In this document: one piece after another, positions 7,928 to 16,784 of the stretch
How the letters are laid out: every line of letters starts with the position of its first letter
Numbering within the stretch: the first letter of the stretch is position 1
Assembly (NCBI GenBank): GCA_039028895.1
Contig: JBCCHF010000044.1
Span: 1-58,229 of the forward strand
DNA length: 58,229 nt
Direction: 5' to 3'
DNA from: JAHDCJ01 sp039028895
GTDB taxonomy: Bacteria; Bacteroidota; Bacteroidia; Chitinophagales; Saprospiraceae
The notes under the pieces: generated by a model
Databases searched by the model: none
What the model saw: the letters and a program-made list of their open reading frames with translations, nothing else
Told to the model about the DNA's origin: nothing
Made by a program: the position numbers and the translations under genes

Positions 7928-8665
7928 TTATTGTATAGCTTTTAAAATGGATGGTATTTCTTGGCTTTTATAACTTGAATTTAAACTACGAAGCTTTAAA
8001 AGATATTCTTTAGCAACGTTATAGTCCTGCTTTTTAATTTGAATTAAAGCTGCATACCATAAGGATTCAATTTGGTAATCGTAAGTCTGGTCTGTCAATG
8101 TTTTTAATTCTGCTAAAGCTAAATCATACTTATCTTGATTTAATAAAGTCATCGCATAGTAAAAACGAATGTTCAAATCATTTTTTGAACGTAATATTTC
8201 TTCAAAGTTGGTTTCTGCAGTAGCATAATATCCATTTTCATAAGCTTTGAATACTTCATACTCTTTTCCTGTATTCGTTTCTCCTCGTGTAATTGGCAAA
8301 TAGGTATTCGGACAGATCTCATAATAGGAATCAAATACATCATTATCAGCCCTAAATTGATCAATCCCAATAAAAACACCTAATATAAAAATTGCAGCAA
8401 TTGCAAGACGTCGTAACAGTCCAAAATTCGATTTCTTAATATTATTATCTAAGCTTTCTGTGGTCATGCTCGCATCAAGCTCTTGTAATTGTTTTTTTAA
8501 TGCTTTTTCAGAAGAAATTCGGAATGCCATACTTAATTCCAAATGTGAAGCATACAATTTCTGAAATTCCCTGTCTGTTTTCAGTAAATTATCAACCAAC
8601 ACTTTATCTTCTTCAGACAAACGATTAGCTAAATAATCTTGTATTAATTCTTCTTTATCCATCAT
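7928..8665 (-). CDS. Membrane-spanning TPR protein, candidate anti-sigma factor
   Basis: The 245-residue protein has a cytoplasmic helical N-terminus (1-80) of the kind found in Bacteroidota anti-sigma proteins (IQDYLANRLSEEDKVLVDNLL), one transmembrane helix (about 87-102), and a periplasmic C-terminal half with TPR-like helical pairs (about 135-240). There is no HxxxCxxC zinc motif. Its ATG overlaps the stop of the ECF sigma gene in an ATGA, so the two proteins are made together, which is typical of sigma/anti-sigma pairs. The anti-sigma role is inferred from layout and position. Confidence 0.75.
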   Translation of the reverse strand: MMDKEELIQDYLANRLSEEDKVLVDNLLKTDREFQKLYASHLELSMAFRISSEKALKKQLQELDASMTTESLDNNIKKSNFGLLRRLAIAAIFILGVFIGIDQFRADNDVFDSYYEICPNTYLPITRGETNTGKEYEVFKAYENGYYATAETNFEEILRSKNDLNIRFYYAMTLLNQDKYDLALAELKTLTDQTYDYQIESLWYAALIQIKKQDYNVAKEYLLKLRSLNSSYKSQEIPSILKAIQ

Positions 8666-9204
8666 ACTCTTTTAAATAAAGACCTCAATCGTTTTAAACA
8701 TCTAGATTTATGACTTCGCACTGTATTGCCATCCTTATAACTTGTAATTTGAACAATTTCATCTATTGTTAAATTCCGATAATAAAAAAGTTCTAAAATT
8801 TTTCGACAACTCTCAGAAATACTGTCCAGATATTTGCTTAATGCTATAGAACGACTGGATGGAGTGAATTCGTCCAAAGTAATCTGTGAATATTCTTCTT
8901 CTATTTGAATATCTAATAGCATTTTATCCTTCTTCAATTTTTTCAATATTTTATATTTCCCAATACCAAATAAATAGGTTTTTATGGAACTCGACTTCAA
9001 TTCAAGTTTCGAGTTTACAAAATTGTATCGCATAGCAATGATGGCATCTTGATATAGATCAGTTGCGTAATATGCATTCAAACCATACTTTTTCGCATAA
9101 CTCAAAAATTCGCTTTTATAAGTTACATATATAAACTCAAGCGCCTTTTTATCATCAGATCTTAACAGATTTTGTAATTCAGCATCTGACCTATTTTTAT
9201 TCAT
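8662..9204 (-). CDS. ECF-type RNA polymerase sigma factor
   Basis: The 180-residue protein has sigma region 2 (about 17-90, including ATDLYQDAIIAMRYN) and region 4 (about 122-175, LDSISESCRKILELFYYRNL followed by an HTH with NTVRSHKSRCLKRLRSL). No region 1.1 or 3 is present, as expected for group 4 sigma factors. It is cotranscribed with the membrane TPR protein downstream and diverges from the DUF4412/lipoprotein/CHAT genes, which are candidate members of its regulon. Lys/Leu/Ile-rich composition matches the AT-rich island. Confidence 0.88.
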   Translation of the reverse strand: MNKNRSDAELQNLLRSDDKKALEFIYVTYKSEFLSYAKKYGLNAYYATDLYQDAIIAMRYNFVNSKLELKSSSIKTYLFGIGKYKILKKLKKDKMLLDIQIEEEYSQITLDEFTPSSRSIALSKYLDSISESCRKILELFYYRNLTIDEIVQITSYKDGNTVRSHKSRCLKRLRSLFKRV

Positions 9205-9223
9205 TAGTTATTCAGAGGATTAA

Positions 9224-9264
9224 AATATTAACAATTAAAAAAAAATTGTGCAGCTGTTAATATT
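9224..9264. promoter_or_regulatory. Inverted repeat in the divergent sigma/DUF4412 promoter region
   Basis: AATATTAACA (9224-9233) and TGTTAATATT (9255-9264) are perfect 10-bp inverted arms with a 21-bp spacer that contains a second, inner CAATT/AATTG pair. It sits 20 bp before the sigma gene start and 41 bp before the divergent gene at 9306. It may be an operator serving both directions. No cognate regulator is identified. Confidence 0.5.
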
Positions 9265-9305
9265 AAGCTTGCAAAATATACAAAAGGATAAAAAACGCAT
9301 TTATC

Positions 9306-10703
9306 ATGAAATCAAAATTTCAAATCATCTTCTTCATTATTTGTTTTTTATCTTTTCAAGATGCTGAAGCACAACTCTTTAAAAAATTAAAAGGAAAGGC
9401 TGAAGAGAAAGCCAAAAACATTGAAAATAAAGTAGTTGATAAAATCGACAAGAATGTTGACAAAACTATTGACGACGCTATTGATGGTAAAAAAACTACT
9501 GCCAAAGAGACTTCTAAAACAGAACAACCTACTGCAATAAATGAAAAAGATTTTGGCGACGTAATCATTAAACACTCAAAAACATATGGAAGTGTGCTTA
9601 TCACAGAATTACGTCAAATAAAAGTTGACAAAACCAATTCAGGATACAATATCTATGGGAATTGGTGGTCGCATCAAGCAGATATTTATGATGGATTCAC
9701 TATTACCATCAAAACAGATAAAGATTTAAAGGATAATGCCTCAGGAAGGAATACTTTTAAAGTGCCTGAAGAAGCTACATTAAAAATAGCTTATGACCCA
9801 CAATTACCATATAATAAAACACCGGAAGATGATTTTGTACGAGCAGTAACCGACGATTACCAAAATTACGATATTTCAAAAGGAGAAATTACAGTTGATG
9901 TACTATCTGATGAAGCTATTCAAATTAGTTTTTCTGGAAAAATTACGTTACGAAAAGTTACTCGCTTAGCTAATATTGATGACTACTCTGAAGAATTTTA
10001 TGAAGCTTCTGTAATTGGTGGTATTGATGGAATACAACCAAAATTTACGAATCAAGAAACTGTTACTAAAAGTAATGACGATAATAAAGTAGAAACTTCA
10101 TGGGATGGGATGAGTGAAAATAGCACTTCAACTGCTGCTCCTGGTACTTATCAATTTACCTATGAAACAGTCACTGAGATTTCGGTTCCGAAACAAGATA
10201 GAAGCTACAAAATGTCTTACCTCTTAAATCCTAATGCAAAATATATTGCCATAAAAGCAGACATGGGTGAATACTCAGATGAAGAAATAAATGGAGAGTC
10301 TATTATTGTAATGGATAATGGAAATGCACATGTTTTTGTAGAATCTGAAGGTATGAAAATGCAAATATCTAAAGGAATGATGGGACAAAAAATGGAAGAC
10401 CCAACAGACCAAATGGCAAATTATGATTATGCAAAGCTTCAAAAAACAGGAAATACAAAAACAATTCTTGGAGCTACATGCCACGAATATGCTATGTCTG
10501 ACAATACTGTAAAAATTAACTTTTGGGTGGCTCCAGAAATTAAACTATCCAATTGGTTTATTCAAGAAAGAGAGGTTATTGATGGATATATTATGGAATA
10601 CACTGTGCAGTCGAATGAAGGAACTATGACCAGTAAAACCATTGCCATCAATGATCATATCAATAAAACCATCAATCCAAAAGAATACAAAAAGATGTTT
10701 TAA
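9306..10703 (+). CDS. Secreted DUF4412-type protein
   Basis: The 465-residue protein begins with a signal peptide (about 1-22, ending DAEAQ), followed by a Lys/Asp-rich helical stretch (about 25-70) and two beta-rich parts. The C-terminal part (about 330-460) contains ILGATCHEYAMSDNTVKINFWVAPEI, shortened here to its key features: a GATCHEY turn and the W-containing strand typical of DUF4412. It is probably a periplasmic or outer-membrane stress protein; biochemical function is unknown. It is first in the rightward unit with the lipoprotein (59-bp gap) and the CHAT protein. Confidence 0.7.
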   Translation: MKSKFQIIFFIICFLSFQDAEAQLFKKLKGKAEEKAKNIENKVVDKIDKNVDKTIDDAIDGKKTTAKETSKTEQPTAINEKDFGDVIIKHSKTYGSVLITELRQIKVDKTNSGYNIYGNWWSHQADIYDGFTITIKTDKDLKDNASGRNTFKVPEEATLKIAYDPQLPYNKTPEDDFVRAVTDDYQNYDISKGEITVDVLSDEAIQISFSGKITLRKVTRLANIDDYSEEFYEASVIGGIDGIQPKFTNQETVTKSNDDNKVETSWDGMSENSTSTAAPGTYQFTYETVTEISVPKQDRSYKMSYLLNPNAKYIAIKADMGEYSDEEINGESIIVMDNGNAHVFVESEGMKMQISKGMMGQKMEDPTDQMANYDYAKLQKTGNTKTILGATCHEYAMSDNTVKINFWVAPEIKLSNWFIQEREVIDGYIMEYTVQSNEGTMTSKTIAINDHINKTINPKEYKKMF

Positions 10704-10762
10704 TCCTTTATGTATAAAACCTTCTTAAATCTGTTAAAAAATAATCATTAATTAATGATATC

Positions 10763-11350
10763 ATGAAAAGCCTACAAAGTATTGCACTTATTACCACTAT
10801 ATCATTTTTACTAACAGCTTGTTTTGGAGATAAAAATACCATCATAGGACAAGAGTTAGGAGATACCGATTTTGTAAACACAAATTTTTCGGGAAACAAA
10901 GTTGCGTTTTCAGCACTGCCTAAAACTATGTGTTCTTATATAAATGAGGCAAAAGTAAAAGAACTTTATCCTGACGCCAATAAAGTACTATATGATGATG
11001 GACAAACATTTATGAATAAAAGTTGTAGATTTCTAGTCTACATGGGAGATAACGAATACGATTATCTCAGTGGAACTTTATTCGCTGTAGAAGATAAGCT
11101 AGCAGAAGGTGAAGACTGGAAAGAAACCTGGGAACTTAAAAAGAAAATGTCTAAATCATCAGCATATGTACCAGGTTTAGGAAAAGCTGCTGTTTGGATT
11201 GGTAAAAAAAGAGAACTTTCTGTAAAAATGGAAGGTTATATGGTAATGCTTACAATTCCTGGAGCTCCATTTAATAAAGAAGAATTAGCAAAAAATAGAG
11301 ATTATAAAAGCATTGCCATTGAAATTGCAAAAAGTACCAATCTTTTCTAA
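10763..11350 (+). CDS. Hypothetical lipoprotein
   Basis: The 195-residue product has a lipoprotein signal peptide with lipobox LLTAC (Cys20). The mature part includes CSYINEAKVKELYPDA and MNKSCRFLVY, so two further cysteines (in CSYI and CRFL) could form a disulfide, followed by a strand-rich C-terminus. I do not recognise a named family, although this layout is common among small periplasmic lipoproteins. It precedes the CHAT gene by 39 bp and probably shares its transcript. Confidence 0.7.
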   Translation: MKSLQSIALITTISFLLTACFGDKNTIIGQELGDTDFVNTNFSGNKVAFSALPKTMCSYINEAKVKELYPDANKVLYDDGQTFMNKSCRFLVYMGDNEYDYLSGTLFAVEDKLAEGEDWKETWELKKKMSKSSAYVPGLGKAAVWIGKKRELSVKMEGYMVMLTIPGAPFNKEELAKNRDYKSIAIEIAKSTNLF

Positions 11351-11389
11351 AAAGTTGTATTCATAGACTAAGTTTTAGTATTACCAAGA

Positions 11390-14227
11390 ATGCATCAATT
11401 CAAACTATACATTTATTCAAGAGTACGAAAGGTTTTAATCCTGTTCGTACTCTTTATTTGTACGGATGTAAGTGCTGAGCATTTAGTGCTTCAACAAGAG
11501 CAACCACAGGATACGGTTACGAACCCTAGTATTGCCTTTTTATGGGGAAAGTCAAATGCTTTGCACAATACAGAACAATACACTGAATTGTTAGCATTCC
11601 TTCAGGAACACTTAAAAAACATACAGCCAAAAAATGAAAAAGACAGTTTGGATGTTGCGGACTTATACTACCATCAGTTTCAAGGCTATTACTATACAGG
11701 AAACTATTTAGAAAGTGTTAAAAGTGCTGACAAAGGAATTCTTTATTGTGGAAAAGCCAATAGCCAACGAGCTAAACACAATAAAGGAGTGTTATTCTAC
11801 AAAAAAGCCTATGGAGAATCTGAAGTAGGTTTTGCCAAGCGTGCCAAAATGAGCATGAAAACAGCACTTGAATATTTATCAGAGGATAATGAGTTGAGCT
11901 TAGACTATTTGGTAGATGCATATGTTTTTCTCTCTAGCCAAGCAGCATATCACGGAAATTTACCTGATGCTAAACGCAATATTCGTTTGGCGTACAAAAC
12001 TTATAAAAAACACCGAAAATATCTTGATCGAGCTCGTCTCGATCGTTATGAAGTAGTATTAGCATACCGAGAAGCTTATTTACTCTACAAACTAGCCGAA
12101 AGTAAAGAAGATAGTTTAGAAGTTGTTAATGTAGTTAATAAACTAGAAAGATTACAAGCCTCTACAAAGCTCAACAAGCATGAATATATTTATTATAGTA
12201 CAGGATTGAACCATGTCGGTGATTGGTACGTCAGTCACAAACACGATTCGCTTACCACTCCAAAAGATTTAGAAACAGGATTTTATTATTTAAATAAATC
12301 AATTGATTTAGTTGAAAATAAAAACTATGCAGGTGATTTAATGACTTTTAAATTCAATAAATGTAAAGCTTTAACACTGGCAAACGATTTACAGGAGGCA
12401 GAAAGGTTGATAGAATCGTTATTGAACGCTATGTCTAAGGACGATTACAGAAGGTCATTTTTTCTAGCTCAAAAGGGACTTATCAAAGCAAAGCTAAATC
12501 AAAAAGATAGTGCAATACAACTTTTTCATAATGTCATTGAACACATTCACTCAGACACCACAAAACTTGAAAGAAATTACAGCAACTTTAAACCAAGTAA
12601 AACTTACGGTGAATCAAAATTAATAATAAGAGTTGCAGAAAAATTAGGGCAGTTTTATTATGATGATCAAGAAGTCAAAAAAACAATTGCACATTTATAT
12701 CGTATTGCTCTTATTCAGTTTGAAAACAGTTATTCCAAATCAACGTTCAACTCAAATCAAAACGAAACATTACGGAAAATACTTTATGGAAATTTAGTGA
12801 CTCAAAAAAATACTTCCACAGTATCAATATCTATTCATGATCTGCTAAGTCGTATAGAAACGATTATGAATCAAATGACTTGGCAACGCTTTTATCAAAA
12901 TAGATATACCAATAAACTTCCTGAGTTAGACTCATTAAATTTCCGACATTTAAATTTGCGGACTTTGCTTGCTGCTGCAAAAAAGGAGAATTCAATTCCA
13001 AAAATAGATTCACTTCAGGAACTCATCAACAATCATTTAATTTTCACTCATAAGAAATTCCCAAGCCTGGAATTATTAAGTAGCAAAAAGTTTGAAGTTA
13101 AATCATTGCATAAAACTTTAAAAGAAGATGAAATTGTCTTAAAATATTTTATTCTCGAAAACGAAATTGCAATTTTTTCTATTACAAAAAACGATTTCAG
13201 TTGGGAAATCAAACCATGGCTGAACAACGAAATTGAATCAGTTAAAACATTAACTAATAGTATTCGAAATCGAAAATACGATGTAAAAACAGCTACACTT
13301 TTAGGTGAGAAATTGTTACCTGCAATAGATTCCAAAATCACAAAAATCATTATTAACCCAGATAGTGAATTGTATCGAGTTCCTTTCGAAATTTTACAGA
13401 AACAAAATAGGTTCCTCACGGAATCTTATGAAATTAGATATACATCAAACCTAGGATTCATAGATTTTGAAAATGAATCACAATCAAAATCAGAAAGTCT
13501 GTTAGCCATCTACGCCCCTTATTATCCAGAAACGGAAACCATGGTGGCAACACGAAATGATGCTTCTTTTCTTAAAGGAGCAAAAAAAGAAGCTGAAGCT
13601 ATTAGTACGCTCTTTCCTTCAGATATCTACATCGGTGATACCATAACGAAGCGATATTTTATTGAAACTGCTCCAAAAGCAGGAATTCTACACTTAGCAA
13701 TGCACGCTGAGATTAATGATACAGAACCAGGACTAAGTAGACTTCTCTTTAACAAAGACGATAAAACTAGTGATGATTTATATTTGGAAGAGCTTTATGC
13801 ATTACAACTTAAAGCGAATTTAGCTGTCCTCAGTGCTTGTAATACTGGTTTAGGAAAAGAAAGTGCTAGTAAGAATTTAGAATCTTTTCAACGTGCATTT
13901 AATTTTGCTGGTGTTCCTGCAACAGTAGTAAGCTTATGGGAAGTTCCAGACCAATCGACAAGTGAAATTATGGAAGGTTTTTATACTTATTTGAAAGATG
14001 GGGCTAGCAAATCGAGTGCTCTTAAAAATGCAAAATTGAACTATCTCAAAAAACATAGAGGAACTAAATTGGCACAGCCATTCTATTGGACAGGTTTTGT
14101 ATTGTATGGAGCTGAAAGTGCTATTGTAAACCCATCAAATTCTAATAAGATTTGGTATGTGTTGTTGCCTGTATTCCTGATTATTCTCGTATCGTACTTT
14201 CAGAAAAATATCAAACCACAACGCTGA
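11390..14227 (+). CDS. TPR-CHAT caspase-like protease, predicted periplasmic
   Basis: The 945-residue protein has a signal peptide (about 1-30), a long TPR-type helical region (about 45-430), a linker, and a C-terminal CHAT domain (about 620-905) of the caspase-like clan CD. The catalytic pair is visible as H772 (HLAMHAEIN) and C817 (LSACNTGLG). A final hydrophobic helix (about 921-938) followed by a short basic tail (QKNIKPQR) would anchor the protein in the inner membrane with the protease in the periplasm. It lies opposite a sigma/anti-sigma pair whose anti-sigma protein exposes a periplasmic TPR domain, which makes that protein a possible substrate. Domain call is firm, substrate is inferred. 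Confidence 0.88.
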   Translation: MHQFKLYIYSRVRKVLILFVLFICTDVSAEHLVLQQEQPQDTVTNPSIAFLWGKSNALHNTEQYTELLAFLQEHLKNIQPKNEKDSLDVADLYYHQFQGYYYTGNYLESVKSADKGILYCGKANSQRAKHNKGVLFYKKAYGESEVGFAKRAKMSMKTALEYLSEDNELSLDYLVDAYVFLSSQAAYHGNLPDAKRNIRLAYKTYKKHRKYLDRARLDRYEVVLAYREAYLLYKLAESKEDSLEVVNVVNKLERLQASTKLNKHEYIYYSTGLNHVGDWYVSHKHDSLTTPKDLETGFYYLNKSIDLVENKNYAGDLMTFKFNKCKALTLANDLQEAERLIESLLNAMSKDDYRRSFFLAQKGLIKAKLNQKDSAIQLFHNVIEHIHSDTTKLERNYSNFKPSKTYGESKLIIRVAEKLGQFYYDDQEVKKTIAHLYRIALIQFENSYSKSTFNSNQNETLRKILYGNLVTQKNTSTVSISIHDLLSRIETIMNQMTWQRFYQNRYTNKLPELDSLNFRHLNLRTLLAAAKKENSIPKIDSLQELINNHLIFTHKKFPSLELLSSKKFEVKSLHKTLKEDEIVLKYFILENEIAIFSITKNDFSWEIKPWLNNEIESVKTLTNSIRNRKYDVKTATLLGEKLLPAIDSKITKIIINPDSELYRVPFEILQKQNRFLTESYEIRYTSNLGFIDFENESQSKSESLLAIYAPYYPETETMVATRNDASFLKGAKKEAEAISTLFPSDIYIGDTITKRYFIETAPKAGILHLAMHAEINDTEPGLSRLLFNKDDKTSDDLYLEELYALQLKANLAVLSACNTGLGKESASKNLESFQRAFNFAGVPATVVSLWEVPDQSTSEIMEGFYTYLKDGASKSSALKNAKLNYLKKHRGTKLAQPFYWTGFVLYGAESAIVNPSNSNKIWYVLLPVFLIILVSYFQKNIKPQR

Positions 14228-14527
14228 ATCTTAACTTAATTTGGGGTTTTTTGATGTAAATACTATTCATATTTAAAGAATACTCTAAAAAAGGTCAGAA
14301 TTATGTGTTGCCGGGATCACAACAAGGTGAAATTGGGTACAAATGATGCAAAAATCGGTTTCGCTTTTTTATGTCTTTACGATAAAATGTATTTCAAAAG
14401 AGGTAAGTGTGCCAATAATCCACTACCACTCCACAGCGATTAAATGTCGTTATTGCGTATCAGTAGTGCTTATTTTTCAAAGGGTTATATTATCTTAGGT
14501 TTCGTTTATCTGTAAAAAAATTACCCC
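14228..14527. other. Gene-free right edge of the AT-rich island
   Basis: I see no gene in these 300 bp. The sequence CGGGATCAC (14312-14320) repeats nine bases of the tRNA remnant at 7755-7763, in the same orientation, close to the point where base composition changes from AT-rich to that of the rest of the window. It could be a degenerate attachment site or chance. Confidence 0.45.
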
Positions 14528-15334
14528 ATGAAAAAACACAATCTCATTATAGGAATCCTTGCCATTACTTCGTTTTTATTATCGCCAGAAATTATCAATG
14601 GACAGGGAAAAACAGATGGTTTAAATGAACGGGGAGAAAAGGTTGAGGCTACCACAGAACGGATACTCAGGGTTTTAGATGAGATAAAAGCCACATTAAA
14701 AACCGAAATACAGAACAGTGATAGGGTTCATGAAGGTATTCAAAAACAAATCGTCAGGGTTATAGGACAGATAAAAGATGGATTAACCGCTGAAAAAAAG
14801 ATCGTAGATAGGGGTTATGGCGCTACTCAAAAACAGGTACTCAAGGTTTTAGTGGGGGTAAAGAATGAATTAAGCACTGAAGTAGAGAACGGTGAGCGGG
14901 ATCTTGGAGCTATTCAAAAGCGGATACTCAAGGTTTTAAAGGGAGTAAAGGATGAATTAGGTTTCGGAATAAAGATCGGAGATAAGGCTCATGGAGGTAT
15001 TGTATTTTACATAGACCATACCGGAGAGCATGGCTTGGTTTGTGCTGAGGAGGACTTAGGACTTAGTGACCGAGGATGGTTCAGCGCAAGCAGAGTGGTT
15101 GATTCATATACTGAAGGTGGTTTTTCTAATTGGCGCCTTCCGAGTTTAGAAGAGTTACATTTGATGTATGAGCATCTTCATGAAAAAGGGCTTGGTGGTT
15201 TTGTTGATCATCTCTATTGGAGTTCTACCGAGGTAAGCTTCCATGGTGCATGGGTACTGGACTTTGAAAATGGTCGTGAACTCGGGGTCAATAAGAATAT
15301 CGGCTATAATGCCCGAGTTGTTCGTGCTTTTTAA
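14528..15334 (+). CDS. Secreted DUF1566 protein with 29-residue repeats
   Basis: The 268-residue protein has a signal peptide (1-26), four 29-residue helical repeats (residues 42-157) and a DUF1566 (Lcl C-terminal) domain from about 150 to the end. Domain hallmarks are GGIVFYIDHTGEHGLV, FSNWRLPSLEEL, YWSSTE and ARVVRAF. Such domains occur on exported surface proteins and are related to C-type-lectin-like folds; the ligand is unknown. The last repeat runs into the first strand of the domain, so the repeats appear to have grown by duplication of this junction. The gene stands alone. Confidence 0.8.
   Translation: MKKHNLIIGILAITSFLLSPEIINGQGKTDGLNERGEKVEATTERILRVLDEIKATLKTEIQNSDRVHEGIQKQIVRVIGQIKDGLTAEKKIVDRGYGATQKQVLKVLVGVKNELSTEVENGERDLGAIQKRILKVLKGVKDELGFGIKIGDKAHGGIVFYIDHTGEHGLVCAEEDLGLSDRGWFSASRVVDSYTEGGFSNWRLPSLEELHLMYEHLHEKGLGGFVDHLYWSSTEVSFHGAWVLDFENGRELGVNKNIGYNARVVRAF
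14651..14998 (+). repeat. Four in-frame 87-bp repeats
   Basis: Residues 42-70, 71-99, 100-128 and 129-157 of the DUF1566 protein align without gaps. The shared pattern is (I/T)QK(Q/R)(I/V)L(K/R)VL..(I/V)K(D/N)EL, then a charged stretch and G(A/G) at the end. Copies are diverged at the DNA level, so this is an old or selected expansion. Confidence 0.85.
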
Positions 15335-15420
15335 CTATTCGTTTTTATGTTTCTGTACAGTTAAAGCCTTTTAGGTAAATTTTATTTCTTTCTGAGCAAA
15401 ATCATTCGGGAAGTCATGCA

Positions 15421-16548
15421 TTAATTATATGCCGCAACAGAAACCCCTTTCATTACCGGCTCCAGCATCAGTCCTCTCGAAGAGTCCTGCATGATCATCG
15501 TCAGCAGTCCGAATGCTTTTAGCCATGCCTGCTCAAGCTCTTTATCAAAATGATGACCAAGGCTTTTCTTGAGCGTACAGATTAAAGCTTCACCTACAAC
15601 CCGGTAATGATAGTCCTTTACACCGTAGTTGGTATGCCTTTTCCCAAGCGTTTTAAGCGCTGGAATGATTTTCTCCATATTGTCAAGACTGGAAATGAGG
15701 AGTTCGAAAAACTGGGCAAACTTACTGGCCTGGTCCTCAATTTTTGCAATAAATAAGGCTTTTACCATTGGGTTGGCCTTGAATAGTTCACGGTAAAATT
15801 CCATTGAAAACCCCTTCATGGATTTTTGGATCATTGAAACGCTGTTTTGTATAATGAATACCTCCCTTTCACTCAGGCTTTCAGACATTTTAGCCCCTGC
15901 AAATGAGACTGTATTTTCGTTGATATCGCCCAGTTTTGCGAACCGCAGGTCAGCGCCTTCAAAACGAGCGCCATCGAGAATAGCGCCTTCCAGGTTTGCC
16001 CATCGCAAGTTGGCATTTCTGAAATCAGTCCATCGGCACTCTGTATTGGAAAGGTCAGCTGCTGTTAGGTCACTGCCTCGTAAATCTGCTTCTACGAGAT
16101 TGGCACTGTTAAGATTAGCATGACTAAGATCAACATTATTAAGAACAGACTGGCTCAGATTGGCACACTGGAGTTGGGCATGGATGAGGTTGATACCGCT
16201 TAACCGACCGTCATTCAGCCACCCCTTTTTACGAAGTTGTTTAGTCGCATCCAGCGCAAAAGCATTGCTTTCGCTGCCAAACTGGCTGAATAATCGTTTT
16301 TTCTCCTCACGTCTTATGGCCCAGTTGATGGAAAATAGGAGTATGCCGTCAATAAGGATGCCTAGCCATTCTGAATAACTTACTATGATGAGTTCACCAA
16401 TTTGGGAAAAACCGCCAAACTGCTGCCCAAGAAGCAAAATGATCAAACTAGCAAAAACGACCTTGATGCTAATCAGGTTAATGAGATCGAACCGATGATC
16501 AGTTATTGAATTCTTCTTCTTCCCTAGGATTTTCGCAAAGATGCACAT
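15421..16548 (-). CDS. Membrane pentapeptide-repeat protein fused to a globin domain
   Basis: The 375-residue protein has two hydrophobic helices (about 26-42 and 61-77), a pentapeptide-repeat helix (about 112-220, A(N/D)L units such as LSHANLNSANLVEADL) and a C-terminal globin domain (about 232-355) of the flavohemoglobin/single-domain type. Key globin positions are present: Tyr252 in EFYRELF (B10) and His305 in GKRHTNYGV (proximal F8). It lacks a reductase domain, so it is more likely a heme sensor or ligand binder than an NO dioxygenase. The next gene to the right on the same strand ends in a homologous globin. The combination is rare in my knowledge. Confidence 0.85.
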   Translation of the reverse strand: MCIFAKILGKKKNSITDHRFDLINLISIKVVFASLIILLLGQQFGGFSQIGELIIVSYSEWLGILIDGILLFSINWAIRREEKKRLFSQFGSESNAFALDATKQLRKKGWLNDGRLSGINLIHAQLQCANLSQSVLNNVDLSHANLNSANLVEADLRGSDLTAADLSNTECRWTDFRNANLRWANLEGAILDGARFEGADLRFAKLGDINENTVSFAGAKMSESLSEREVFIIQNSVSMIQKSMKGFSMEFYRELFKANPMVKALFIAKIEDQASKFAQFFELLISSLDNMEKIIPALKTLGKRHTNYGVKDYHYRVVGEALICTLKKSLGHHFDKELEQAWLKAFGLLTMIMQDSSRGLMLEPVMKGVSVAAYN

Positions 16549-16784
16549 AAGCCTGTTTTAACTGAAAATGTTAGAAAGTTCAAAACAAACTTAAACCGGA
16601 GTGAAATATTATTCTTGGCTTTTTAGCAGGGCATTGATTTCAATGATCAGAAAGGTGATTTTGATGAGTCCTTCTTTACTTTAGGTACCTACACTCTTTG
16701 GTTCTGGATATACTCAATAAAGAGCCTGTTCACTCAATTGAACCTGCTATCTGCTCAGGTAAGGCTATGTATGGGATCTGGCAA

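Noticed and set aside
11390..14227. CHAT gene as part of a type III-E CRISPR locus
   Set aside because: No CRISPR repeats, Cas7-11 or Csx30-like gene is present; only the protease/sigma logic is similar.
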